Part shown: positions 11,501 through 22,700 of the stretch, piece after piece
Layout of the letters: every line of letters begins with the position of its first letter
Position numbering within the stretch: the first letter of the stretch is position 1
Source of the DNA: Ectocarpus siliculosus
Taxonomy: Eukaryota; Sar; Phaeophyceae; Ectocarpales; Ectocarpaceae
NCBI GenBank assembly: GCA_000310025.1
Contig: FN648407.1
Span: forward strand, 23,929 to 87,928
Length of the DNA stretch: 64,000 nucleotides
Direction of reading: 5' to 3'
Made by a program: the position numbers and the translations under genes
The notes under the pieces: generated by a model
What the model saw: only the letters and a program-made list of their open reading frames with translations
What the model was told of the DNA's origin: nothing
Databases searched by the model: none

Positions 11501-14500
11501 CCTTTACCCTCCGCCTGCCCCCCCTCGCCCACTCCTTTCCTCTCACACGGGAACTCCGTCCATGTTGGTCGACATCGACCTGGATTATTTCTGGCCCCGC
11601 TTGTTGTTCCACCGCACACCCGCGCTACGTGCTTGTGCGCCGCAACGCGGACACATGTATGTTTGAGGGGCGATTGTTTGCACCGCGCACCAACGTTAAG
11701 CAACATGTTGTTGTTCAGACGTTTGCTTACGCGCCAGAGAGAGACCACCGGAGCAAGCATGTGTGGTGCTTTTTCTCGAGCACGAAAGCGCCACCGGTCC
11801 GAAGCTCTCGGGAGAAGCGAGCACCCGGCGAATCGAATCCACAAATAGGCGTGTCGCTCCTAGTAGGCCCGGTCTGCGACACCCCCTCCCCGCTCGTCCC
11901 GCGAAAGTGCTTATTTAGGGTGCCCCCAACCCCCTGGTTGGCGTTTCGCAGCGGAACGCCTGAGAGGAAACGTTCGCGATTGCGCCCCCCCCCCCCCCTT
12001 TCCCTTTTTTTTTTGCGGTAAGCATGAATGGTGGTCGAGCAAATTATGTTGTGCGGGGTCGATAACCCTCACTCCGCGCAACGGGGGATGATCGCACCAC
12101 GTTGTGTTAAATTTGGTCAAGCTTCCTCGAGGCAGTTACACAGTGCTTACAACTGTCTCTGGAAGTGAACGCACCAGAAAATAAATTAGGTCATACGCAG
12201 CTGTCATCCGTACGCAAGGAAGTAAGCACAAGATGCCGAGCGCCCTTAGCAGGATGCAGCGCACCCTTCATGCGACTCGCCGAATACCTCACGGCGCTTC
12301 GCGCTTGGTGATGTGAGAGCCTGGTCCGGTGAGAACCCGGCGTGCTCCGTCCCGGCTTTGTAGGGATGCGAGGTCAATGGTCTAACGACTACGGCATGCA
12401 CGACTATGAGTACACCCCCCCCCCCCGGAAAGACCGATACACCGACCGAAAAGTAATCCACACCGATCTACGGCCAAAAAGCGAGGATATATCGCTGAAC
12501 TCGTTTAATTTCCGGTCTCGAGTTGCTCGTTGAGATTGGGGAGGAGGATGGTGGTGACGGCGCTTTGTGGATGGCCGCAGCTTCGAAGGCCGGCGTTGCG
12601 ATAACCTTTGCCGGACATATACCTGCGACTTCCCGCCCTCGTACGTCGCGGCGTCGGGGAAAGAGCTGTGCTTGAAATTCTGGTCACGCGTAGGCAATGA
12701 TTTGATTTGCAAGGTTAACGATGTGCCATGAACAATCACCCTTCCTTCTGACGCACACATGTGCGACTCTCGTCAGCTGAACGGGTGTACCCCCCCCCCC
12801 CCCCCCCCCCCCATCCCGTATTTTTTGCCAGGTGACGGACGCGCTAGTGCCCCGAATCCTAGCCCTGACGGCCGACACACCCCTCCCGGAGGCAATGCGA
12901 GCCTTCCGCCTGACCCGCAACGAGTTCGCTGTTGTCGTGTCGAGCTCGGGTTTCGACACCTACCAGGCGCCTTCGGATTCGTCGGGGGGGGGGGACAGGG
13001 GGCGGCTTACCGGGCAGACGGGCACGAACGGGGATACCACCGACTGGCACGCACAGACTCTTTTGGCCGAGGTGCGAGGAGGAGACGGTTTCGTGGGGGG
13101 GTCGTAAAAGAACAAGCGCGGGTGGGGTCCTGCTTGAAGAGGTGTTGCGGCAGGACCTTTTTGTCCATGGGGAGTTATTTTCATCGTGTTCAGTGGCTAG
13201 GTTCGACGATGGAGATGAGTTCATTGCGTAGCGAGTACTGTACCTACAATGGGTGTCAATGAGGCTTCTCACTCTGCGAGGGTGGTGCTAATGTCAAGCC
13301 AGTGTGGGTGGCCTTGGGTGCATAGGTTGATTTGTGGTGAAGTTAGGCGCGAAGCGTAGCTCGCCGCTCAGCGTTGTTGTTCGTCATCATTGCATATGTC
13401 TTCCTGACAACGGAGGCTCCCTGACCGGATTATATCTGTCGCTTTTCGACCAGCACTAATCCTCCATATCGTACCTCTCGTAAAACACTTGCAGGCTACG
13501 GTGTGCTAAGGATTCGCCCCTGTACCCTACACATCGCTACCGTTGTCTGTCATTGATGAGCCAAACTTGGAACATCTTAAACTCACTCAATAGTGACTTT
13601 TACGGGGTCGATTCTACCCATGCGGCGGTGAGAGACTCATTAACTACCCCCCCCCCCGCCCCCTACCGTATTTGCACGACGACCACCTATCCCCTAACGC
13701 ATCGCTGACATGGCATGACACGACCATGGCAATGCAGGACCTGTGGGAACGACGCGACATGAAGCTGGTCGGCGTTCTGGCACTACGTGAGATCATCCTC
13801 GCGCTAGACCGGGAGCGGGCGAGCTTTTCGGAGGACGAAGTCAGGCCGGAGCTCACGGCGGGGACCGTGTGCCGACAGAATTGCTTCACCGTCAAGGTGA
13901 GATAATTGAACGGGAGGACACATGGTGGGGCCAAGATACTCGAGGAACTCCGTATGTTTATGTCATATTTTCGACCCCTTCTATCATTGGTGCCATATGC
14001 TCGTGTGCTATTGTTGGGGCTGGAGAGAGGAAAAGACCCTCATGGGTCTTCATCCATCCAAAACGTGAAGCAGAAGGAATGAAGTGGCTTTTTCTTTCAG
14101 TCGAAAGTGATAGACCCTTTTGCCGTTCTCCCCCGTGCGCTTCCATGCCGCAGGCAAGCATGGACATCGCCTCGGCAAAGAAGATCATGACCCTCAAGGC
14201 CATCCGTTACCTGCCCGTCGTCGTGGACCTACCCTTGCCACCGTCACCTGAGCCGGTCACTGGCGCTGCTATGGCCACTCCTCCACCGCGGGCTCCGGTG
14301 TCCATCGCCAAGACCGCTGCCACCCGTGCTATTGCACCCTTTACAAGGAGAAGATCGAACAAAAATAGGAGAGGCGAAGGGAGTGGGAGCGATGGAGGCA
14401 ATGGTAGCGGAGAGGATAGAGATGCCGCACAGGAGGCAGCGACGGTGGCGGTGCCTCCACCGCCGCCGCCGCCGCCGCCGCAGGCACCGAAGGCGGTGAT

Positions 14501-14675
14501 CGGCGTCCTGAGCAGGGACTCGGTGCGAATCGCGAGCCGGCTCACCGAAACTGAGCGGGCGATTTGGGAGAGGCCCTCATATTCACCGCCGCCGCCAACG
14601 CCGGTGCCGTTGTCGCCGCTTTCGCCACCGCCTACGCCGCCACCGCCACCGCCGTCGCCCGCGGAGAACAGCTAG
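3384..14675 (+). CDS. CLC-type chloride channel/anion transporter (plant CLC-e/f-like) with CBS domains, 12 exons
   Basis: Exons in continuous frame: 3384-3984, 4817-5045, 5604-5835, 6566-6787, 7298-7417, 8113-8205, 8935-9042, 9652-9882, 10345-10515, 12832-13071, 13738-13896 and 14154-14675 (about 975 residues). The start is uncertain: the frame is open from 3189, with Met at 3306, 3336 and 3384. Exon 3 holds the helix-F motif GTGNSLGPEGP with the gating Glu, then AAGFNAPIAGIFFALE. Exon 7 has VGGTFAPSLFLGA, the family GxFxP motif. Exon 8 has ALYRAPLTGSLLLFELT. Exons 10-12 encode two CBS domains and a Pro-rich tail ending in a PVVVDLP...VIGVLSRDSVRIAS segment. The GPEGP form and CBS tail fit plant CLC-e/f rather than animal CLCs. 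The N-terminal extension, with SASAFPAF before the membrane part, suggests plastid targeting (inference). Exon 8's acceptor is the least certain. Confidence 0.9.
8288..8528. repeat. (TTG/CTG)n trinucleotide tract in CLC intron 6
   Basis: About 240 bp of almost uninterrupted TTG triplets mixed with CTG blocks follow the exon 6 donor (8206). On the minus strand the tract reads as a long polyglutamine frame, and other frames give poly-Leu, poly-Cys or poly-Val. None of these is likely to be translated, because the tract is intronic in a well-supported gene. Confidence 0.95.
11065..11365. repeat. Diverged tandem duplication of about 147 bp in CLC intron 9
   Basis: Two adjacent segments share the order TTTCTT.TTTCGG.CGGTGCT, GCGTTTCGA..., GATGCCT.TTTCCTC, a poly-C run, then CGACC.CGGG.GCAAACGA. 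The GATGCCT anchor lies near 11134 and again near 11283. Similarity is imperfect, so the duplication is old. It contributes to an open frame at 11067-11666 that shows no recognisable protein. Confidence 0.6.
12297..12427. repeat. Dispersed repeat R1, copy in CLC intron 9
   Basis: About 130 bp here is the near-perfect reverse complement of 40911-41041, and a diverged copy sits at 40032-40155. The copies share GGTGATGTGAGAGCCTGGTC, CCGTCCCGGCTTTGTAGGGA and GCATGCACGACTATGAGTAC, and one end is a poly-C (or poly-G) run. Three copies in 64 kb suggest a mobile or formerly mobile sequence. Read as the reverse complement it has weak A- and B-box resemblance, but no tRNA fold could be confirmed. Confidence 0.8.
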
Positions 14676-15203
14676 AGCATCTTTTTACCGATAGGTCGTT
14701 GCTAGCGCGCTGCCTCCAGAAGAGGGTTTGTATCGTTCGGGCGGGAAGGTGTTTTGTATGTTGGGGAGAACCTTCTCATGGTGTATGTACACGTGTCGCG
14801 CTTTTTTTCCGGCCCCGTTGGAGCAGCGGTCGTGCTAGTGCTTCGCGTTGAGCGACGGTGAGGCTTGGCTTTTGCCAAGGGGATCAAACCGGGTCCTGAA
14901 GTGAGTGGCAATGATACGGTTGCCCCGCTTTGCCTTGGATGTTCTCTCCGCCGTAGCTGCTTGAAACGGCTGCGAGGGGGTGCCAAACTTCGCGATGGGG
15001 TACTTCGTCGGATCTCAAAAGTAGACACGCGGTAGGATAGACGAGTAGGAATCTTAGGACGGTTTACCATGCCACGGAATGTATTTTTAGTCATCTGCCG
15101 CCTACTGTAGAATGGTGTTCATCGTCTCGGGGGTGTTTTGCTAACATGCGGGTACGCCAGCCACGCCGTTTCATGTTGCACTGTTCCGTTTCGCGCCGAA
15201 TCA

Positions 15204-15232
15204 TGTGTCGTGTCGTGTCGTGTCGTGTCGTG
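15204..15232. repeat. (TGTCG)n microsatellite
   Basis: Five to six consecutive TGTCG pentamers lie in the intergenic region downstream of the CLC gene. Confidence 0.9.
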
Positions 15233-16710
15233 TACCTAGACTATCCGTTTTGTGGTGGAATTTCCTTGTGTAAGCATTGAGAGCAGAGTGTGATCGACGC
15301 CAGATGAGGAGGCACGGTAATCCTTGGAAGGGCTGTATTTTACCGTGGGGTGAATATTCCACGGCGCGCGGAAACAGTTTCGAGACAGCTTTGCTCTGCC
15401 TGCGATGCTTCGTCGACTGCACGTTACATGGACACAACTAGGTTTGGTTAGGGTCTGGCAGCTGGACGGGCCATCAACCCATCCGATCGATCTTCCCACA
15501 ACAGAGGTCCATCTGCCCGCCTCTCGCACAGTCGGTGACCATAGAGTCAGGTTTTGTATGTGAGGTTTTTCGTTGTTGCCGCTAACTGAAGTACATGTTT
15601 TTTGCCCGATCTCTCCCGGATCCGCAGCCGCACAGTAGTAAAATATGACACGAAGAATCCTACTGCAGCTGGTCATGGCGCTCTATAGATCGACTATCGC
15701 GCACGCGAGAGATGTTGAAGATCTCCGCACATGGTACGGGGAGGAAGGGGGCCTACTACAGTCAACGCCTTACCTGCCGAAAGTATGACGGGTGTGTGTT
15801 GTAACTGTCGGCAGACCTGGATTACGGTGGGGTCTCATTTTTTGGGACGATCTAAAGGGTCATTTCTGGTGCGCGCCGTCGGAAGTTGTTGGGTTCCGTT
15901 AAATGGAGCACTTTCGCAAACGAGCAGAGAGAAGATACGGTCCATTTTTTGACGCTGTCGATCAGACCACAGTAAATGTGGAAGATACATGGATTTCCGA
16001 CCATGGATAGGACGAAACCATTGCGTGAAAGTCACGTAGCTTAACTCGTTGAGTAGCTTCACATCGTCCTCTGGCTGGTCCTACGACGTCAGAGTAGAGC
16101 CTAGTATCACGATATGATGCGCATCGTCATCAGTACTTCTGTTGTTGTTGAAATATTCTACTGCATGTAGCAATGCGAACGAAACCAACCAACGTACATA
16201 CCCTCTTCGGCATTTAACTTGCTACCTATGCAGGATAGAGAGTTGGCAACGACCAGAACTTACTTTTTGTTTAGGTGCAAAGAACGCACGGTGTGTGCTA
16301 TTTATACTCGTTCGGTGAGCTACCTCCCATCCATGCAGCCAACACGAAGTCTTGTTTATGTTGGCTCACTTACGGTAGACCCAAGAAAGAAGTTGGAGTG
16401 AAACAGGTGGTCCATGACTAACATCTGTGCAACCACCATGGATGTAAAGATGCTCTCACGGTCCTATCATGTAGCCATCAAAATGCCGGCAGATTGAAAA
16501 CTCCTTGCTATCCCCCATGAAAAGCATCTGCAAGACAAATGACTCCTTCAAGGTAAGCCAACGTCCGGTTCAAGCCTAGGTCGCGTAGACTACAACACAT
16601 CAGGGGCGTCAAACTCTGTATGTGGATGCTGACTTCATAAAACTGATCAGCACTGAACACCGTCCAACCCCCTGCGGAAAGAGAGACGGTGTTCTAATAA
16701 TGCTTTAAAC

Positions 16711-16777
16711 GCACCATGGTTTGGACAACAAACGTACCATGGTTTGGTCAACAAACGCACCATGGTTTGGTCAACAG
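16711..16777. repeat. Three tandem copies of a 23 bp unit
   Basis: The unit G(C/T)ACCATGGTTTGG(A/T)CAACA repeats at 16711, 16734 and 16757. It sits about 60 bp beyond the subtilase stop codon, so it may lie in the 3' UTR or terminator region of that gene. Confidence 0.85.
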
Positions 16778-16839
16778 CTGGTGTTCCAGATAATACAGAG
16801 TTCACGAAAGCTTCCACCCTTCTCTCTGCGCCGTGTATA

Positions 16840-19744
16840 CTATGGCGCCGGCGTGGCCTGAGGCGTAAAGATCTCACGGCTATCATCACGGCGCTTGCTC
16901 CCAGAAGCCTTCTTATCGGCGACACTCTGCGTCGTGCCGGTATCCGACAGCCTCGCCTTCCCCCGTTGAGGAGAGACACCCCCGTCGCCCCCGCTACCGC
17001 TCGTCGAGCTCAAACGCCTGCCCTCGGCGTCCAGACGACCCCGGCGCAGGGCGAACAGTCCGAGGGAGGTGAAGAGCACGATGGCGGCGACGACCCCGGC
17101 CATGTGCACGTAGCTGTCGGACCGGATGATGCCCCTGATCGTCTTCCCCCCCGAGAGGTCGCTCCAGAACATGCCGTCGTCGTCCGCGTCGGAGTTGTCG
17201 CTGGCGGAGGCGAACACGGACACCGGGTACCGGCCCGAGGATCGATCCACGGAGAGAAGATCGTACCCGCCCGGCGACATCGTCGTGATGGACGACGCGG
17301 TCGAGAAGACTGCGCCTTCTTCGCAGGCCGAGCAGTCGTAGCCCCCCCCGTCGATCGCTTGCACCTCCACGCAGGCGCAGCCCTCCGTGGTGCGGCTCTC
17401 GAGGGCTTCGTTCAGGGCCGCCACCAGGCCTTGGTTGCCCTCCGCCACCGAGGAGCTGGTGCCTTCCACGAAGGAGATGATGTACGTGAGTACGGCGTAG
17501 CCGTCCGCTTCGGAGGCTACGACGATCTCGACGGTTACCGTGCTGCGGTCGTCGCTCGCGGATGCCGTCGAATGGTCGATTTTGACCTGTGTTGCGTCAT
17601 GTTGTTGGTGTGCCGGTTGGGACGAGAGGAGAGGTATTGAGGAGGAGGCGGGCTTACGCCGGGGTTTCACGCCGTCAAAAGAGGCTCAAAATGAGCTAAC
17701 TAACTTCTGGATCAAATCGAAGGGTTTCTTGGCGATTGGATGTCATCATTCAGTGGATGTGCTGCTGTCTTCGCCCATATTCTGGAGGGGAGGGGGCGGT
17801 GGTGAACTCTTAACGATTGCTTCTCTCAAAAACTACAAAGCAAGCCAAAATTTGGTTGGTAGAGCTTCTGATGCCAGAGGTGGAACTGGCCCTTCAGCAC
17901 ACTTCGTAAGGTCAGGGCGGCGAAGTCGCCGCCTCCGATTCCATGGCACCACCGTTGTCGGATGCCAAAAATTAATTTCGTCAAGGCCGCAGATGATTCG
18001 GTGATTCTCACCACTCCCGGGACAGCTTTTGTTGGTGGTATGCTAGTCGCAGACTAGAACTATTTCACTGACGAAAACATAGTTGGACTTATTTTACCGA
18101 TGGAGTCGTGGTGCTTCGTGTGGGACGCTCTCCCGACACTAACGTTTGTTCTCCCTCTTACCACCACGGAGGAGGTCTCATCGGTGTAGTCGCCGGTCTC
18201 GGCAGATATGGCCTCCGCTAGGCCGGCTTCGAAGGCCTCGGTTGCTACCTGGGCCACCGGTATCCCGTCAATGTCCATCTCCCACCGAACAAACCTTGGC
18301 AATTGTTTTTGGGGAGAGAATGACGAGTGATTCCCGATGCAAACAGGAAACGGGGGAGGAGTTCAGTAGGAAGAAGGCGTAAAAATAAGCTCCCTTCCTG
18401 CAGGTAGAGGTAGTTCACAAGAAGAGGCTGTCTTCGTCCATCTGATGGTTCGGAAGTAAGAGAGCTTTGGTCCCCCAGGGACTGATTTCTCGCCATTTCG
18501 CGCGTGACATATGATCTAGGTGTGGATGTTCGCCATGGGTTAGGAATGGGCAACGGGAAGGGTACTCGTTTGCTCTCAAGAACAGCAAAATAGTTACTAT
18601 TCATTGCTTCCGTAGAGCGAAGAGCGAAGGCTACATGAGTTAGCAGTGTCAAAGCGAGGATATGAGTCATGTATCAGTTTCAAAGCGATGGCGAAGGTTG
18701 AAGCCGGGAGGAAACCCACGGCAACCTCCACAATGCCGAACGCTGTTCGCGGTATTGGCCAGGAAGTTACTGTTTAGGAACACCGCTGTGTCAAGCCTAA
18801 GGTATTTTGAAACCGTCAGTATTTCCAAGAGAGTCTTCACCTGGAGCGTTCGGAGTAACTTCCGCCGACCGTCGTTCTTCGTTTTATTTCTTTCAGAAAT
18901 GCAACAAATTCATCTCTTCCACAGATAAGAGTCCGGGATAGATTAGCAATGAGTTGATCGTGTTATATGATGACCAACTTCTACACTTTTATTGATGTGG
19001 TTCCCCGGCCAGCATATGACGATCTTCCTCCTGTGGGAAATTATTTTTCTTCTCTAATGGACTGCGGGGTGTCCACAACGGCGACAACGGTGCTTCGCCG
19101 TGTTGAAAACGTACCAACATGTTCGTGGGGCGGGGTAACAGGAGGTTTGTGGTGGGAACGGTGCTATACCAAAACGCAAAACGATGCAACATCCCGCCCG
19201 AGGCGGGCACGAAGAATAAAATAAAGAAATAACATGACAACCGACCAGGACAGTCGTGGGTAGCCTCCGTATTCAAACCTCGGGGCCCGCTTTGAAACGA
19301 GCCGTAGCTTTCGAGGGGCAGACGTGTGTGCTTTTCTCTGGCCACGAGAGTTCAAGACCTTCCGGTTGTTGGTGCTCGGTTCTGGTCTTAAAATCTCACC
19401 AAGATCTTGCGGTGGAAGCCGTGGGAGAGTAGGTCCCAGCAACTCCGCCGGTCACTACGAGGGCGTAGTACGGAAGGCTGGTCGTCGTCACGCTCGCTGC
19501 GGTGACCGTCACCTATTGGTGAGGCGTGTCGATTGTTTTCGAGGAGGAAGAGAATATCGTGGCGAGCGAGGTACAACCGAGCACGAGAAACGTGCGCTTG
19601 TTTAGTTGGGTCTAGGGTTGTGTTGTGACCGTCGAGTCCCTCTGAAGGAAGGTACGCGAGGTGTGTTGGATGCAAGGGTTGGTCTTAGAAAGCAGCACGG
19701 ATACGCCACCAAATGAGCAACTGGAGCGGCATCAGCTGCAACCA

Positions 19745-19777
<33 letters not shown>

Positions 19778-22700
19778 CCTGCAACAACGACAGCATCAAC
19801 AAAAAACAAAATAGTACCCTCACTCACATTGAACCACTCGTAGGAGTCGACGTCTGGGATGACGACCATCTCCACCGTATTGTCGGGGTCCTTGGCCGCC
19901 AGGTTGTTGGGGTAGAACGTACTCTCCGAGGTGCCATCGTAAGCGACCACCTTGAGATCGAGGTCATTGAAAACGGGGGCCACAGACCCGGAAAATCCCG
20001 CGGGCTCCATCCACACCATCGTAACCTTTCACAAAGAAACAGGAATGACAATGGTGGGGGTTGTCGTGGTGCTTTGTATCACGGGGTCATGGGCGAGAAG
20101 TGCCCCGTCGTTGAACCCTCCCTGCGGCGACCTTAGCGAGCAAGCGGGAGGGTATGGAGAGTTTGCAGGCGAAGGCTGGGGCGGCGAGTTGGCCCTGTTT
20201 GAATGTTTACGTTGTTGAGGTTGAGGGCCAAAGCAGACTTTGAGGACATGGCTACATACTTGTCTCCGTCCGGGAATCAACAAACAAAAATATAAATTCA
20301 GAAAAATGTCAACGCGGTATGTTCCTCCCGGCCATAGATGAAACCGCAATCGGGGATAGGAAGATCAGCAGAGCGTACGTAGTGTAGTTCCATGCCCTCG
20401 CCCGCCCCTATTTCGTGATGTCCATTCATTCATGCCCCCCTTTTGTCTCTCTCACCTTCATATCGCCGTCGAATGCCGAACTGGAAACCCCGTCCATCTC
20501 GATGAAGTGACTGTTGACATCCCCGTGGGTCATGTCCACCCGGTCTTCCACAAACAGGTCCACGGAGCCCCGCACGTTCAGAACAGAGTCTAGGAGCACG
20601 CGGCCGAAGCCCTGGATGGCGTCTGGTGGGCTTCCCAGGGTCTGCAGAGGCAAGTGGAAGATGGTGCGTTTTGGGAACCCCCGATGGGATAAGGGAGGGA
20701 CAAATCGGGAAATTGGATGAAATCCTGTTGTTGGCTGGTCGGTCGGTGTGTTCACGAGAGTCTCTGAGGACCATGGGTACATGTTCGTCACAGTTTGAGG
20801 TTTGCTGTGGAGTAGGACAGGGCGTAGCGGCCAGCCCATGCTCGTCAAAATAAGTTGCCGTTGTCATGACCCTACCACGCACAGCAGTTGACGCTGCACA
20901 CGCAAGTATGGTGCGTGTTGCTCAGTGAAACTGAGGGAGATCTCTGCGTAGTCGGCTGAGAGGCGTCACGTCGGCACTTGATTTGTCTCGCTCGGCAATG
21001 CTCTTATTCGCGGTTCGCACCTCCTGCGCCTGGCGGTAGTACCTCCATCTCAACACACTACTTGTGCCAGGACGTACAACCGACGCCAATCTACAAGCTC
21101 TACCTGACACCATGACATTGTACCAAGCAGCACTGCCGGTTGGCATTGTCAGCTCAGCAGCACTAAACGATATGGGGCATGGACAACAACGAGAGGCGTT
21201 CTTCTTACAGTTGACCCCGCCGAGCTGTCGTATGAAGCCATCGCCGTCCCGGAGGTGACAATCATGGCCTTTACCAGCGCGTTGGAAGGGTTGAAGATGT
21301 TCGAAGGCGTAGCGATGCCACTGGGGTACCAGCCCTTTTACACATCGTGTGGAGTGGGAGGGCGGCGGGGGCGTCAGGAATTCCGTCCAAGACGAGCATT
21401 TAAGGTCAGTATCAACAACGAAGCATTGGCAAAGCAGCAGCAACACCACCAACGCCTCAACAAAACTGCCAACAACGACAAAAACCAACGTCGACGACGA
21501 CGACGACGACGACGACGATAACAATAACAACCAAAAACAACAGCAGCTGCAGCTGCAGCAAATAGCGAGCCCTACCTGAACGAAGTACTGCCGTATCATG
21601 GCCGCAGCTCCGGCCACCACGGGCGTCGCCATGCTCGTTCCCGCCATGGGTCCGATCTCGCAACTCGACTCTTGGTCAGGTTTGGCCTGTTCCAATTCGC
21701 CATAGCATGACACCGTACGCGTAGCAGTACAAGTAGCGATTGCGTTGTATATCTTCAGAAGCAAGAGCTTGGACATGAGGTGATGTATTGTCGTCTAACT
21801 TTTATGAAAGATGTTTCTCGCTCCACGTGTTGTATGGAGATATACTGTACATAGATCATCTTAAATAAAGGGCACCATCTCCCCAACGGTCTGCCGAGGA
21901 CGACGCTCTCTTTTTCACACTTGAACAAATTCAAATAAGTCGAACACACGAGGTTCCTTCCACACAAAAGGACGTACGTCACAGCAGTTGATCGTACCGC
22001 CCAAGGCTTGACGAACATGGGCTTTTGGAGAAGAAAAGAGTGCGACTCACGAATATCTAGCGTTATCTCTTCCAGACACAAAAACACAGAAAGAAAAGTC
22101 GTCGACAATATTCAAGGGTCTTCAACATCCTTTATGCCCTACGGGATAACCCAAGCCTGCCTCTCACCGATGCGGAGAAGAGGTGGTACCCGGGAGCGAC
22201 AACGTCGGGCTTGATCCGGTTGTCGTCGACCGTTGGTCCTTGTGACGAGAAGTATGCCACCTATTTTTCATCATCGTGTTCAGCACCAACGATAAGTTCA
22301 TTTCCCTCTTTGTTCAACCTTCGTTTCGGTATTGTCGTCTTGTCCTGCGACTGTCGCTGCTGACGCCATGCAGCTATTCGACATACAAAAGGTTTCTTGA
22401 AGGGGGAGGGGGGAGGGCGAGGAGGGGCTACACATACACTCGTAAGGATTAGCGTCAACAACGACATGAACTCTGAGCGTACCGTGCTATAGTTACACTA
22501 ATAGCAGTCTTTCCGGTACATTTTCGACGTGCGTATCCTGAGCCCGGTACTTGTCTGATTTAACACCTGTGACCGGTACAGATGGTAGCAGGTACTGCTG
22601 TAGAACGGTAACTACAACAACAACAACAACAACAGCAATACCTCGGAGTAGTAGCAGTGTGCCTTCCTTACACTTGGAGGAGGCGGCAACCGCCGCAGAA

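Larger units (their letters stand above)
14676..16839. other. Convergent intergenic region, no gene seen
   Basis: This holds the 3' ends of the CLC gene (+) and the subtilase gene (-). Frames are short and of shadow quality. The only structure noticed is a TGTCG pentamer array (15204-15232) and a 23 bp tandem repeat (16711-16777). Confidence 0.6.

Noticed and set aside
11067-11666. 199-residue frame in CLC intron 9
   Set aside because: It lies inside an intron, over a diverged tandem duplication, with Pro/Ser-rich composition and no motif or splice logic.
13869-14675. Separate 268-residue gene starting at 13869
   Set aside because: Its second half is the last CLC exon (from 14154). The first part is intron read in a frame different from the preceding exon.
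16744-17640. 298-residue plus-strand frame
   Set aside because: It is the antisense shadow of the last subtilase exon, which has the membrane helix and splices in frame to the upstream exons.
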